NCBI RefSeq assembly: GCF_023017165.1
Contig: NZ_JALKBW010000001.1
Span: forward strand, 1,364,001 to 1,428,000
DNA length: 64,000 nucleotides
Reading direction: 5' to 3'
Origin: Gordonia alkaliphila
GTDB taxonomy: Bacteria; Actinomycetota; Actinomycetes; Mycobacteriales; Mycobacteriaceae
Part shown: positions 57,901-64,000 of the stretch, piece after piece
Numbering within the stretch: position 1 is the stretch's first letter
Layout of the letters: every line of letters starts with the position of its first letter
Position numbers and translations under genes: made by a program
The notes under the pieces: model-generated
What the model saw: the letters and a program-made list of their open reading frames with translations, nothing else
Databases searched by the model: none
Told to the model about the DNA's origin: nothing

Positions 57901-59543
57901 ACCCGTGGGTCGCCGAGGTCCGCGGCAGCACGCCGGGCGTCGGCCTGATCTCGCCGCCGCCGCACCACGACATCTACTCGATCGAGGATCTGGCTCAGCT
58001 GATCCACGACCTGAAGAATGCGAATCCGGACGCTCGGATTCACGTGAAACTCGTCTCCGAGCTGGGGGTGGGCACGGTCGCGGCCGGCGTCTCGAAGGCG
58101 CACGCCGACGTGGTGCTGATCTCCGGGCACGACGGCGGCACCGGCGCGAGCCCGTTGACCTCGCTCAAGCACGCCGGCGCGCCCTGGGAGATCGGCCTGG
58201 CCGAGACCCAGCAGACGCTGCTGCTCAACGGTCTGCGCGACCGGATCGTGGTGCAGGTCGACGGTCAGCTCAAGACCGGTCGCGACGTGATGATCGCGGC
58301 GCTGCTCGGTGGTGAGGAGTTCGGTTTCGCCACCGCTCCACTGGTGGTCTCGGGCTGCATCATGATGCGCGTGTGCCACCTCGACACCTGCCCGGTGGGC
58401 GTCGCGACGCAGAATCCGCTGCTGCGCGAACGCTTCACCGGCAAGCCGGAGTTCGTCGAGAACTTCATGCTGTACATCGCCGAGGAGGTGCGAGAGCTGT
58501 TGGCGCGCTTGGGTTTCCGCACCCTGCAGGAGGCCGTCGGGCAGGTCGAGGCACTCGACACCACCAAGGCCGTCGCGCATTGGAAGGACGCCAAGGCCGG
58601 TCGGCTCGACCTGTCGCCGATCCTGGCGCAGCCGGAGTCGCCGTTCATGAACCAGGACCTGTACTGCTCCGGCACGCAGGACCACGGTCTGGACAAGGCG
58701 CTCGACAACGAGCTCATCGCCAAGGCCCGGTCGGCCATCGAGTCGGGCACGCGCGTGCACATCGAGACGCCGATCACCAACGTGAACCGGACCGTCGGCA
58801 CCATGCTCGGGCACGAGGTCACCAAGGCCTACGGTGCGGCGGGACTGCCGGAGGGCACCATCTCGGTGGCGCTCACCGGCTCGGCGGGCAACAGCTTCGG
58901 CGCCTTCCTGCCGGCGGGCATCACCATGCGCCTGACCGGTGACGCCAACGACTTCGTCGGCAAGGGCCTGTCCGGCGGCAAGATCGTGGTCGCCCCGTCG
59001 GTGGACGCCCCCGCGGGCTTCCTCGCCGAGGAGAACATCATCGCCGGCAACGTGATCGGCTTCGGCGGCACCGCAGGCAAGATCTTCCTGCGAGGTGTGG
59101 CGGGCGAACGGTTCTGCGTGCGGAACTCGGGCGTGCAGGCCGTCGTCGAAGGCGTCGGTGACCACGGCTGCGAGTACATGACCGGTGGACGCGTGATCGT
59201 TCTCGGCACCACCGGCCGCAACTTCGCGGCCGGCATGTCCGGCGGCGTCGCCTACGTCTACGACCCGAAGGGGGAGTTGGCCGGCAACCTCAACACCGAG
59301 TTGGTGGACCGCGAGGTCCCCGACGCCGACGACCTGGCCTACCTGCAGGCCATGCTCACCGAGCACCGAGACGAGACGCGGTCGCCGGTGGCGGCCAAGA
59401 TCCTCGGCAACTGGGCCGTGGCCCAGACCAAGTTCGCGAAGGTCATGCCCCGCGACTACAAGAGAGTGCTTGTCGCCATCGACGTCGCCGAGCGCACCGG
59501 ACGAGATGTGAACGAAGCGATCATGGAGGCGGCTCGTGGCTGA
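54969..59543 (+). CDS. gltB: glutamate synthase, large (alpha) subunit
   Basis: A 1524-residue enzyme that converts glutamine and 2-oxoglutarate into two glutamates with GltD. The class II amidotransferase nucleophile is Cys20 in HDACGVAF, exposed after cleavage of a short propeptide. The central and FMN domains include [17 protein letters not shown] and [15 protein letters not shown]. The 3Fe-4S cluster cysteines lie in [13 protein letters not shown]. The C-terminal GXGXG beta-helix ends the protein. Start chosen at 54969 because GGAGTAGG lies upstream; an in-frame ATG 33 bases earlier is an alternative. Confidence 0.96.
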   Translation: MMHLPGPVGLYDPINEHDACGVAFVVDMHGRRSRDIVEKAITALVNLEHRGAAGAEPNTGDGAGIMLQVPDRFLRAVVDFELPPEGEYATGIAFLPQAADDVVDAVAGVEKIVDAEGLVLLGWREVPVDDASLGALARDAMPTFRQVFLGGASGMDLERRAYVVRKRIQYELGEKGAGQDGPGRDTVYFPSLSGQTMVYKGMLTTPQLRDFYLDLQDDRVESALGLVHSRFSTNTFPSWPLAHPFRRVAHNGEINTVTGNENWMRAREALIDADVFGAGAADKIFPVCTPGASDTARFDEVLELLHLGGRSLPHAVLMMVPEAWERHETMKPEHRAFYEYHSALMEAWDGPASVCFTDGTVVGAVLDRNGLRPSRIWVTRDGLVVLGSEVGVLDIDPSEVVSRQRLQPGKMFLVDTAQGRIVGDEELKDGLAGEHPYQQWLDENQIHMADLPERPKVFMNHDRVAHRQQLFGYTNEDLRMLVAPMAAAGAEAIGSMGTDTPIAVLSARPRMLFDYFQQLFAQVTNPPLDAIREEIVTSIGQRLGGERDLLHPGPESARQIVLSQPILDNEELSRLVDIDGTATGFPSAHIHGLYPVAEGGAGLRRALDDVRAQVSAAIADGAQIIVLSDRESNEKLAPIPSLLLTAAVHHHLVRERTRTRAGIVVESGDAREVHHMALLIAFGAVAINPYMAFESIDDLVDTGVLAIDYPTACANYIKAAGKGVLKVMSKMGISTVPSYNGAQLFQAIGLSQGLVDEFFTGLRSQLDGIGLDEVAGEVAARHDLAFTERASERAHRELEVGGEYQWRREGEYHLFNPDTVFKLQHSTRTGQYSVFKEYTKMVDDQSTRLGTLRGLFDFNFGDRDPIPIDKVEPASEIVKRFSTGAMSYGSISAEAHETLAIAMNRLGARSNSGEGGEDPRRFIRDENGDSRRSAIKQVASGRFGVTSHYLTNCTDIQIKMAQGAKPGEGGQLPPHKVYPWVAEVRGSTPGVGLISPPPHHDIYSIEDLAQLIHDLKNANPDARIHVKLVSELGVGTVAAGVSKAHADVVLISGHDGGTGASPLTSLKHAGAPWEIGLAETQQTLLLNGLRDRIVVQVDGQLKTGRDVMIAALLGGEEFGFATAPLVVSGCIMMRVCHLDTCPVGVATQNPLLRERFTGKPEFVENFMLYIAEEVRELLARLGFRTLQEAVGQVEALDTTKAVAHWKDAKAGRLDLSPILAQPESPFMNQDLYCSGTQDHGLDKALDNELIAKARSAIESGTRVHIETPITNVNRTVGTMLGHEVTKAYGAAGLPEGTISVALTGSAGNSFGAFLPAGITMRLTGDANDFVGKGLSGGKIVVAPSVDAPAGFLAEENIIAGNVIGFGGTAGKIFLRGVAGERFCVRNSGVQAVVEGVGDHGCEYMTGGRVIVLGTTGRNFAAGMSGGVAYVYDPKGELAGNLNTELVDREVPDADDLAYLQAMLTEHRDETRSPVAAKILGNWAVAQTKFAKVMPRDYKRVLVAIDVAERTGRDVNEAIMEAARG

Positions 59544-60990
59544 TCCGAGAGGTTTTCTCAAGTACACCGAACGGGAGACGCCCACCCGGCGTCCCGTCGA
59601 ACTTCGACTGCGCGACTTCAACGAGGTCTACAACAAGTTCGACCACGGCACCTTGCAGAAGCAGGCGAGCCGGTGCATGGACTGCGGAATCCCGTTCTGC
59701 CACAACGGATGTCCGCTCGGGAATCTGATTCCGGAGTGGAACGACCTGGTCTTCCGCGGGCGGTGGGCCGACGGCATCGAACGACTGCACGCCACCAACA
59801 ACTTCCCGGAGTTCACCGGGCGGCTGTGTCCGGCGCCGTGCGAGGCGTCGTGCGTGTTGGGCATCAACGCCCCGGCGGTGACCATCAAGCAGGTCGAGGT
59901 GGAGCTCATCGAAAAGGCCTTCGACGACGACTCGGTGGTCCCGGTGCTGCCGTCCGAGCCGACCGGTCGCAGCGTCGCGGTGATCGGTTCCGGCCCGGCC
60001 GGACTGGCCGCCGCCCAGCAGCTGACCCGGGCCGGGCATGCGGTGACCGTCTTCGAGCGCGCCGATCGGATCGGCGGGCTGCTCCGGTACGGCATCCCCG
60101 AGTTCAAGATGGAGAAGCGCATCATCGACCGTCGCCTCGAGCAGATGACGGCCGAGGGCACGGTGTTCCGCACCGGCGTCAACGTGGGCGTCGACCTCAC
60201 CGTGGAGGAGTTGCGCGCGCAGTACGACGCAGTGGTCCTGTCGGTCGGTTCCACCATCGGCCGCGATCTGCCGATCCCCGGGCGCGAGCTCACCGGGATC
60301 TACCAGGCCATGGAGTTCCTGCCGCAGGCCAACCGTGCCGCGGTGGGCGACACGGTGCCCGACCAGGTCACCGCGGAGGGCAAGAAGGTCGTCATCATCG
60401 GCGGCGGCGACACCGGCGCCGACTGCCTGGGCACCTCGCTCCGGCAGGGTGCCGAGGTGGTCCACCAGTTCGAGATCATGCCGCGCCCGCCGGCCGAGCG
60501 CGCCGACTCGACGCCGTGGCCGCTGTACCCGCTGATGTACCGGGTGTCGTCGGCGCACGAAGAGGGCGGCGAACGCGTCTTCAGCGTCAACACCGAACAG
60601 TTCCTCGGCGAGAACGGTCAGGTCACCGGCCTGCGTGCGCACGAGGTGCAGATGGTGGGCGGCCGCTTCGAGAAAGTCGAGGGCACCGACTTCGACCTGG
60701 AGTGCGACCTGGTTCTGCTCGCGATGGGCTTCGTCGGCCCGGAGCGCGGCGACCTGCTCGACAAGTTGGGCGTCACCTATGACCCGCGCGGCAATGTCGC
60801 GCGCGGCGAGGACTTCGGGGCCAACGGCGTCCCCGGAGTCTTCGTTGCCGGGGACGCCGGCCGCGGGCAGTCGCTCATCGTGTGGGCGATCGCCGAGGGC
60901 CGCGCCGCGGCCGCAGGCGTAGACAAGTACCTGATGAGCAGCACGGAGCTCCCCGCTCCGATCGTCCCGACCCAGGTGGCGCAGCGCTGA
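59536..60990 (+). CDS. gltD: glutamate synthase, small (beta) subunit
   Basis: A 484-residue NADPH-oxidising subunit that feeds electrons to GltB through flavin and 4Fe-4S centres. The N-terminal cysteine set [18 protein letters not shown] and [12 protein letters not shown] binds the clusters. The FAD motif [13 protein letters not shown] and the NADPH motif [11 protein letters not shown] follow. It starts at GTG 59536, overlapping gltB by eight bases. The 75-bp palindrome at 61017 is its likely terminator. Confidence 0.96.
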   Translation: MADPRGFLKYTERETPTRRPVELRLRDFNEVYNKFDHGTLQKQASRCMDCGIPFCHNGCPLGNLIPEWNDLVFRGRWADGIERLHATNNFPEFTGRLCPAPCEASCVLGINAPAVTIKQVEVELIEKAFDDDSVVPVLPSEPTGRSVAVIGSGPAGLAAAQQLTRAGHAVTVFERADRIGGLLRYGIPEFKMEKRIIDRRLEQMTAEGTVFRTGVNVGVDLTVEELRAQYDAVVLSVGSTIGRDLPIPGRELTGIYQAMEFLPQANRAAVGDTVPDQVTAEGKKVVIIGGGDTGADCLGTSLRQGAEVVHQFEIMPRPPAERADSTPWPLYPLMYRVSSAHEEGGERVFSVNTEQFLGENGQVTGLRAHEVQMVGGRFEKVEGTDFDLECDLVLLAMGFVGPERGDLLDKLGVTYDPRGNVARGEDFGANGVPGVFVAGDAGRGQSLIVWAIAEGRAAAAGVDKYLMSSTELPAPIVPTQVAQR

Positions 60991-61016
60991 CCCGCACGGT
61001 CTGACCTGCCCAGCTC

Positions 61017-61091
61017 GGTAAAACAACGGCGTCCTGAGCGCCGCCGATGGATATATGCCATCGGTGGCCGCCAGGACGCCGTTGTTTTACC
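61017..61091. repeat. 75-bp palindromic repeat, copy 2
   Basis: The same length as copy 1 at 52-126, with its outer 20-base arms identical to copy 1 except one base, which restores perfect pairing here. The inner stem and loop differ (ATATAT loop) but still pair well. It fills the gap between the convergent stops of gltD and the LacI-type gene. The right arm ends in GTTGTTTTACC, so it could terminate transcription from both sides. Confidence 0.88.
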
Positions 61092-61102
61092 GTCTAGGTC
61101 TT

Positions 61103-62131
61103 CTACTGCGGTGCGGTGGAGCCGCGGGGGACCAGTTCCACCGGCAGGATCACGTCGGCGGGCCGCTCGTCCGGGTGGGCGATGTTCTCCAGCAGCAGTC
61201 GGACGCCGGCGGCGCCGATCTCGTGGGCGGGCGTGACGACGGTGGTCAGCGGGACCGGGAGCTGGGCGGCGACCGGGATGTCGTTGTAGCCCACCAGGCC
61301 GAGCTGATCCGGGATGGACAGGCCTCGGTCGCGGGCGACGCCGAGGATGCCGATCGCGATGGAGTCGCTGGCCGCGAAGATCGCGTCCGGCGGGGCGGGG
61401 GCGTCCAACAGGCGGTGGGCGGCCTCGATGCCGCCGGCCACGTCGAAGGCGGTGTGGGTGACGTGCTCGGCTTGGAGCGAGACGCCGGCGTCGGCCATCG
61501 CGGCGACGAACCCGGCGAGGCGGTCGTTGCCGGTGGTGGCGTGCGGCGGACCGCCCACCACGGCCGGGCGGCGGTAGCCGCAGTCGAGTAGGTGCCGGCC
61601 GGCGAGCACGCCGCCGAGGTGGTCGTCGCCGCCCACGTACGGCAGCCCGGAGTCGGCATGCCGGTTGAGCGCGATGGCGGGCACCGAGAGCCCGAGGTCG
61701 GCCACGAACTCGGCGGCGGGGCTGTGCAGGCTGCTGAGCAGCAGACCGTCCACCTGGCGGCCGGTCAGCAGGTCGATGGCGGCGCGCTGATCGGCCGGGT
61801 GGTCGGGCGGACTGCTCAGCAGCAGCGAGTAGCCCGCCGTGCGCGCGGCCTCCTCGGCGCCCTGATAGATGGTTGCGACCACGCCGTCGGTGAGCCGCGG
61901 CATCACCGCGCCGATGGTGGTGGTGCGTCGGGTGCGCAGGCTCGCGGCCCAGAGATTGGGGCGATAGCCGAGTTCGTCGGCCACCGCACGGATCCGGAGC
62001 GCCGAGTCCGACCAGCCGTCGACCGGCTCGGTCTGGCGCAGCACCCGCGACACCGTCGAGGTGTGCACCCCGGCGCGGTCGGCGATCTCCTTCATCGTCG
62101 GCGGCCGGGCGCTGCGCCTGGATGCGGACAT
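61103..62131 (-). CDS. LacI-family transcriptional regulator
   Basis: A 342-residue repressor. The N-terminal helix-turn-helix (TMKEIADRAGVHTSTVSRVL) and hinge helix precede a periplasmic-binding-protein-like sensor domain (GDDHLGGVLAGRHLLDCG, VGYNDIPVAAQLPVPLTTV). It diverges from an acyl-CoA dehydrogenase gene, and the shared region has a perfect operator-like palindrome. The start at 62131 (MSASRRSARPP) matches the usual distance to the helix-turn-helix; the frame beyond is open by chance. The effector is unknown, perhaps an acyl-CoA pathway intermediate. Confidence 0.93.
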   Translation of the reverse strand: MSASRRSARPPTMKEIADRAGVHTSTVSRVLRQTEPVDGWSDSALRIRAVADELGYRPNLWAASLRTRRTTTIGAVMPRLTDGVVATIYQGAEEAARTAGYSLLLSSPPDHPADQRAAIDLLTGRQVDGLLLSSLHSPAAEFVADLGLSVPAIALNRHADSGLPYVGGDDHLGGVLAGRHLLDCGYRRPAVVGGPPHATTGNDRLAGFVAAMADAGVSLQAEHVTHTAFDVAGGIEAAHRLLDAPAPPDAIFAASDSIAIGILGVARDRGLSIPDQLGLVGYNDIPVAAQLPVPLTTVVTPAHEIGAAGVRLLLENIAHPDERPADVILPVELVPRGSTAPQ

Positions 62132-62197
62132 CTCGGGGCCTTTCGGTGGTGGGGATTGACCCGATGGTGCGTGGCTGGTTAACCTCATTTCAACACG

Positions 62198-62213
62198 GCG
62201 CAATCGATTGCGC
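62198..62213. promoter_or_regulatory. LacI-type operator palindrome
   Basis: GCGCAATCGATTGCGC is a perfect 16-bp palindrome with the central CG step typical of LacI-family operators. A further half-site, GGATTGCGAG, follows at 62217. It lies 67 bp from the regulator's start and 63 bp before the dehydrogenase start, so one site could control both genes. Confidence 0.7.
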
Positions 62214-62275
62214 AAAGGATTGCGAGATCGTCGCGGCCGTGCGCTACAGCTTTCGCACCGGAGAAGGAAACCGCC

Positions 62276-63463
62276 ATGGCCGACACGCGCACCGTCACCG
62301 AACTCTTCGCCCTCGACACCCTCCTGCACGACGACGAACGGCAGATCCGGGACACCGTCCGGCAGTTCGGCAACGAGAAGATCCGTCCGCACATCGCCGA
62401 CTGGTTCGACGAGGCGCGGATCCCGGTGCGTGAGCTCGCGAAGGAGCTCGGCGGCCTCGGCGTGCTCGGCATGCACCTGGAGGGCTACGGCTGCGCCGGC
62501 ATGAGCGCGGTGTCGTACGGGCTGGCCTGCCTGGAATTGGAGGCCATCGACTCGGGTATCCGCTCGCTGGTGTCGGTGCAGGGTTCGCTCGCGATGTTCG
62601 CCATCCACCACTGGGGCAGCGAGGAGCAGAAGGAGCACTGGCTCCCGCAGATGGCGGCCGGTGACGCGATCGGCTGCTTCGGTCTCACCGAACCCGACTT
62701 CGGCTCCGATCCCGGCGGCATGCGCACCCGGGCCGTCCGCGACGGCGGCGACTGGGTGCTCAACGGCACCAAGATGTGGATCACCAACGGCTCCGTCGCC
62801 GACGTCGCCGTGGTGTGGGCCAACACCGACCTGGAGGAGGGCTCGCGGGGCATCCGCGGCTTCGTCGTGCCCACCGATACGCCGGGCTTCTCGGCGCCGG
62901 AGATCCGCGCCAAGATGTCGCTGCGCGCGTCGGTGACCTCCGAGCTGGTCCTGGAGAACGTGCGGTTGCCCGAGTCGGCGATGCTGCCGAAGGCCGCCGG
63001 TCTGCGCGGTCCGCTGTCGTGCCTGAACGAGGCGCGCTTCGGCATCATCTTCGGCGCGATCGGCGCCGCGCGCGACTGCCTGGAGACCGCCGTCGACTAC
63101 GCGTCGACCCGTCTCGTCTTCGACAAGCCGCTCGCCGCCTACCAGCTGACGCAGGCCAAGCTCGCCGACATGGCGCTGGAGGTGGGTAAGGGCCACCTGC
63201 TGGCGTACCAGCTCGGACGGCTCAAGGATGCGGGCGAGGTGGAGCCGGCACAGGTCAGCCTCGGCAAGCTGAACAACACCCGCGAGGCCATCAAGGTGGC
63301 GCGCGAATGCCGAACCATTTTGGGGGCCAACGGCATCACGCTCGCGTACCCGGCGATTCGGCACGCCAACAACCTCGAGTCGGTGCTCACCTACGAGGGC
63401 ACCTCCGAGGTGCACCAGCTGAGCATCGGCCGCGCTCTCACCGGCGCCTCGGCCTTCCGGTGA
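62276..63463 (+). CDS. acyl-CoA dehydrogenase, glutaryl-CoA-dehydrogenase-like
   Basis: A 395-residue flavoenzyme. The family motifs are CFGLTEPDFGSDPGG and MWITNGSVAD, with the catalytic base Glu in YEGTSEVHQL. The high similarity of RSLVSVQGSLAMFAI and GIRGFVVPTDTPGF to glutaryl-CoA dehydrogenases suggests oxidation and decarboxylation of glutaryl-CoA from lysine or tryptophan breakdown. The CoA transferase that follows (overlap GTGA) could supply glutaryl-CoA from glutarate. The start at 62276 is preceded by GGAGAAGG. Confidence 0.9.
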   Translation: MADTRTVTELFALDTLLHDDERQIRDTVRQFGNEKIRPHIADWFDEARIPVRELAKELGGLGVLGMHLEGYGCAGMSAVSYGLACLELEAIDSGIRSLVSVQGSLAMFAIHHWGSEEQKEHWLPQMAAGDAIGCFGLTEPDFGSDPGGMRTRAVRDGGDWVLNGTKMWITNGSVADVAVVWANTDLEEGSRGIRGFVVPTDTPGFSAPEIRAKMSLRASVTSELVLENVRLPESAMLPKAAGLRGPLSCLNEARFGIIFGAIGAARDCLETAVDYASTRLVFDKPLAAYQLTQAKLADMALEVGKGHLLAYQLGRLKDAGEVEPAQVSLGKLNNTREAIKVARECRTILGANGITLAYPAIRHANNLESVLTYEGTSEVHQLSIGRALTGASAFR

Positions 63464-64000
63464 CCGACACCGCGGGCGCGCTCGACGGCCTGGTGATCGC
63501 CGACTTCGGTCGAGTGCTGGCCGGTCCGTACGCCACCATGTTGCTCGCCGACCTCGGCGCCGAGGTGATCAAGGTGGAGCGGCCCGACGGCGGCGACGAC
63601 ACCCGCTCGTGGGGCCCGCCGTTCGCCCACGGGCAGGCCACCTACTTTCAGGCGGCCAACCGGAACAAGATCTCGCGAGCGCTGAACCTGCGCGACGACG
63701 ACGATCTCGCAGCCGCCCGGGAGCTCGCCGCGCGCGCCGACGTGGTGGTGGAGAACTTCCTGCCCGGCGCCATGGACCGGTTGGGTCTGGGTTACGCGGC
63801 GGTGGCCGAGGCCAACCCGGGAGTGGTCTACTGCTCGATCACCGGTTTCGGCGGACACAACGACCTGCCCGGCTACGACCTGCTGGTGCAGGCGGTCGGC
63901 GGCCTGATGAGCGTCACCGGGCCGTCGCCGGACGAGCCGACCAAGGTGGGCGTCGCGCTGGTCGACGTGGTGACCGGGCTGCACGCAGCGGTCGGGATCC
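63460..64000 (+). CDS. class III CoA-transferase (CaiB/BaiF type), truncated by the window end
   Basis: The first 180 residues of a family III CoA transferase, starting at GTG 63460 within GTGA. GRVLAGPYATMLLADLGAEVIKVERP is the family's N-terminal signature. The active-site Asp region is visible near GYDLLVQAVGGLMSVTG. With the dehydrogenase it probably forms a glutarate or other dicarboxylate degradation operon under the LacI-type repressor. The 3' part lies outside the window. Confidence 0.9.
   Translation, partial: MTDTAGALDGLVIADFGRVLAGPYATMLLADLGAEVIKVERPDGGDDTRSWGPPFAHGQATYFQAANRNKISRALNLRDDDDLAAARELAARADVVVENFLPGAMDRLGLGYAAVAEANPGVVYCSITGFGGHNDLPGYDLLVQAVGGLMSVTGPSPDEPTKVGVALVDVVTGLHAAVGI

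Noticed and set aside
54837-59621. A 1594-codon open frame antisense to gltB
   Set aside because: High GC third positions of gltB create stop-free antisense frames. The peptide is His/Arg/Gly/Val-rich with no domains, and gltB is unmistakable on the plus strand.

Overview
The window is 64 kb of high-GC DNA from an actinobacterium of the order Mycobacteriales, most likely Gordonia or a close relative. Three things point there. One is the conserved cell-division block ppiA - rhomboid - PH protein - crgA - trpG - pknB - pknA - pbpA - rodA - pstP - fhaB - fhaA - tRNA-Leu(CAG), which has the same order as next to oriC in Mycobacterium. The others are the many secreted cutinase-like esterases and the families DUF3556, DUF6777 and Eis-type acetyltransferase. 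The genus is an inference from gene content.

Layout. 0-3.6 kb: an HSL-type esterase, a cutinase and a Pro-rich membrane protein. 3.6-16.5 kb: the envelope and division kinase cluster, ending in tRNA-Leu. A cluster of DnaA-box-like 9-mers lies between the PH-domain gene and crgA. 16.53-28.99 kb: an accessory island directly downstream of tRNA-Leu, bounded by a 40-bp direct repeat (38/40 identical) that is itself a hairpin terminator. The island carries a tightly coupled operon: hsdM, hsdS, a TIGR02391-type protein, a GIY-YIG/DUF4357 protein, hsdR, a YgjP-type metallopeptidase and an HNH protein, followed by a DUF6308-like gene and an IS256-family element. I see no integrase. 29-36 kb: an Eis-like acetyltransferase, three tandem paralogous secreted serine hydrolases, a thioesterase and a lipoprotein. 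36.8-45.1 kb: a co-directional lipid-metabolism operon (thiolase, TesB thioesterase, acyl-CoA synthetase, DUF3556 membrane protein, phytoene-desaturase-like oxidoreductase, PucR-type regulator). 45.2-54.8 kb: NADP-glutamate dehydrogenase, then envelope and membrane proteins (DUF2812, DUF6777, SAP/Rho-N-like, YccF, LemA, DUF2207, DUF937) and an esterase. 54.9-61 kb: gltBD glutamate synthase. 61-64 kb: a LacI regulator divergent from a glutaryl-CoA-dehydrogenase-like acyl-CoA dehydrogenase and a CoA transferase cut off by the window end.

Main points for follow-up. (1) The tRNA-Leu island, whose type I restriction operon has two uncharacterised accessory genes inserted between hsdS and hsdR and two or three more behind it. 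(2) Two copies of a 75-bp near-perfect palindrome (52-126 and 61017-61091) at operon ends. (3) The DnaA-box-like cluster at about 5.5 kb. (4) Two genes with interrupted 3' ends: an in-frame TGA in the DUF6777 gene and a frameshift before the Gly-rich tail of the DUF2207 gene. (5) A thiolase that lacks its second catalytic cysteine. Nitrogen assimilation (gdhA, gltBD) and lipid turnover (esterases, thioesterases, acyl-CoA enzymes) are the main metabolic themes.
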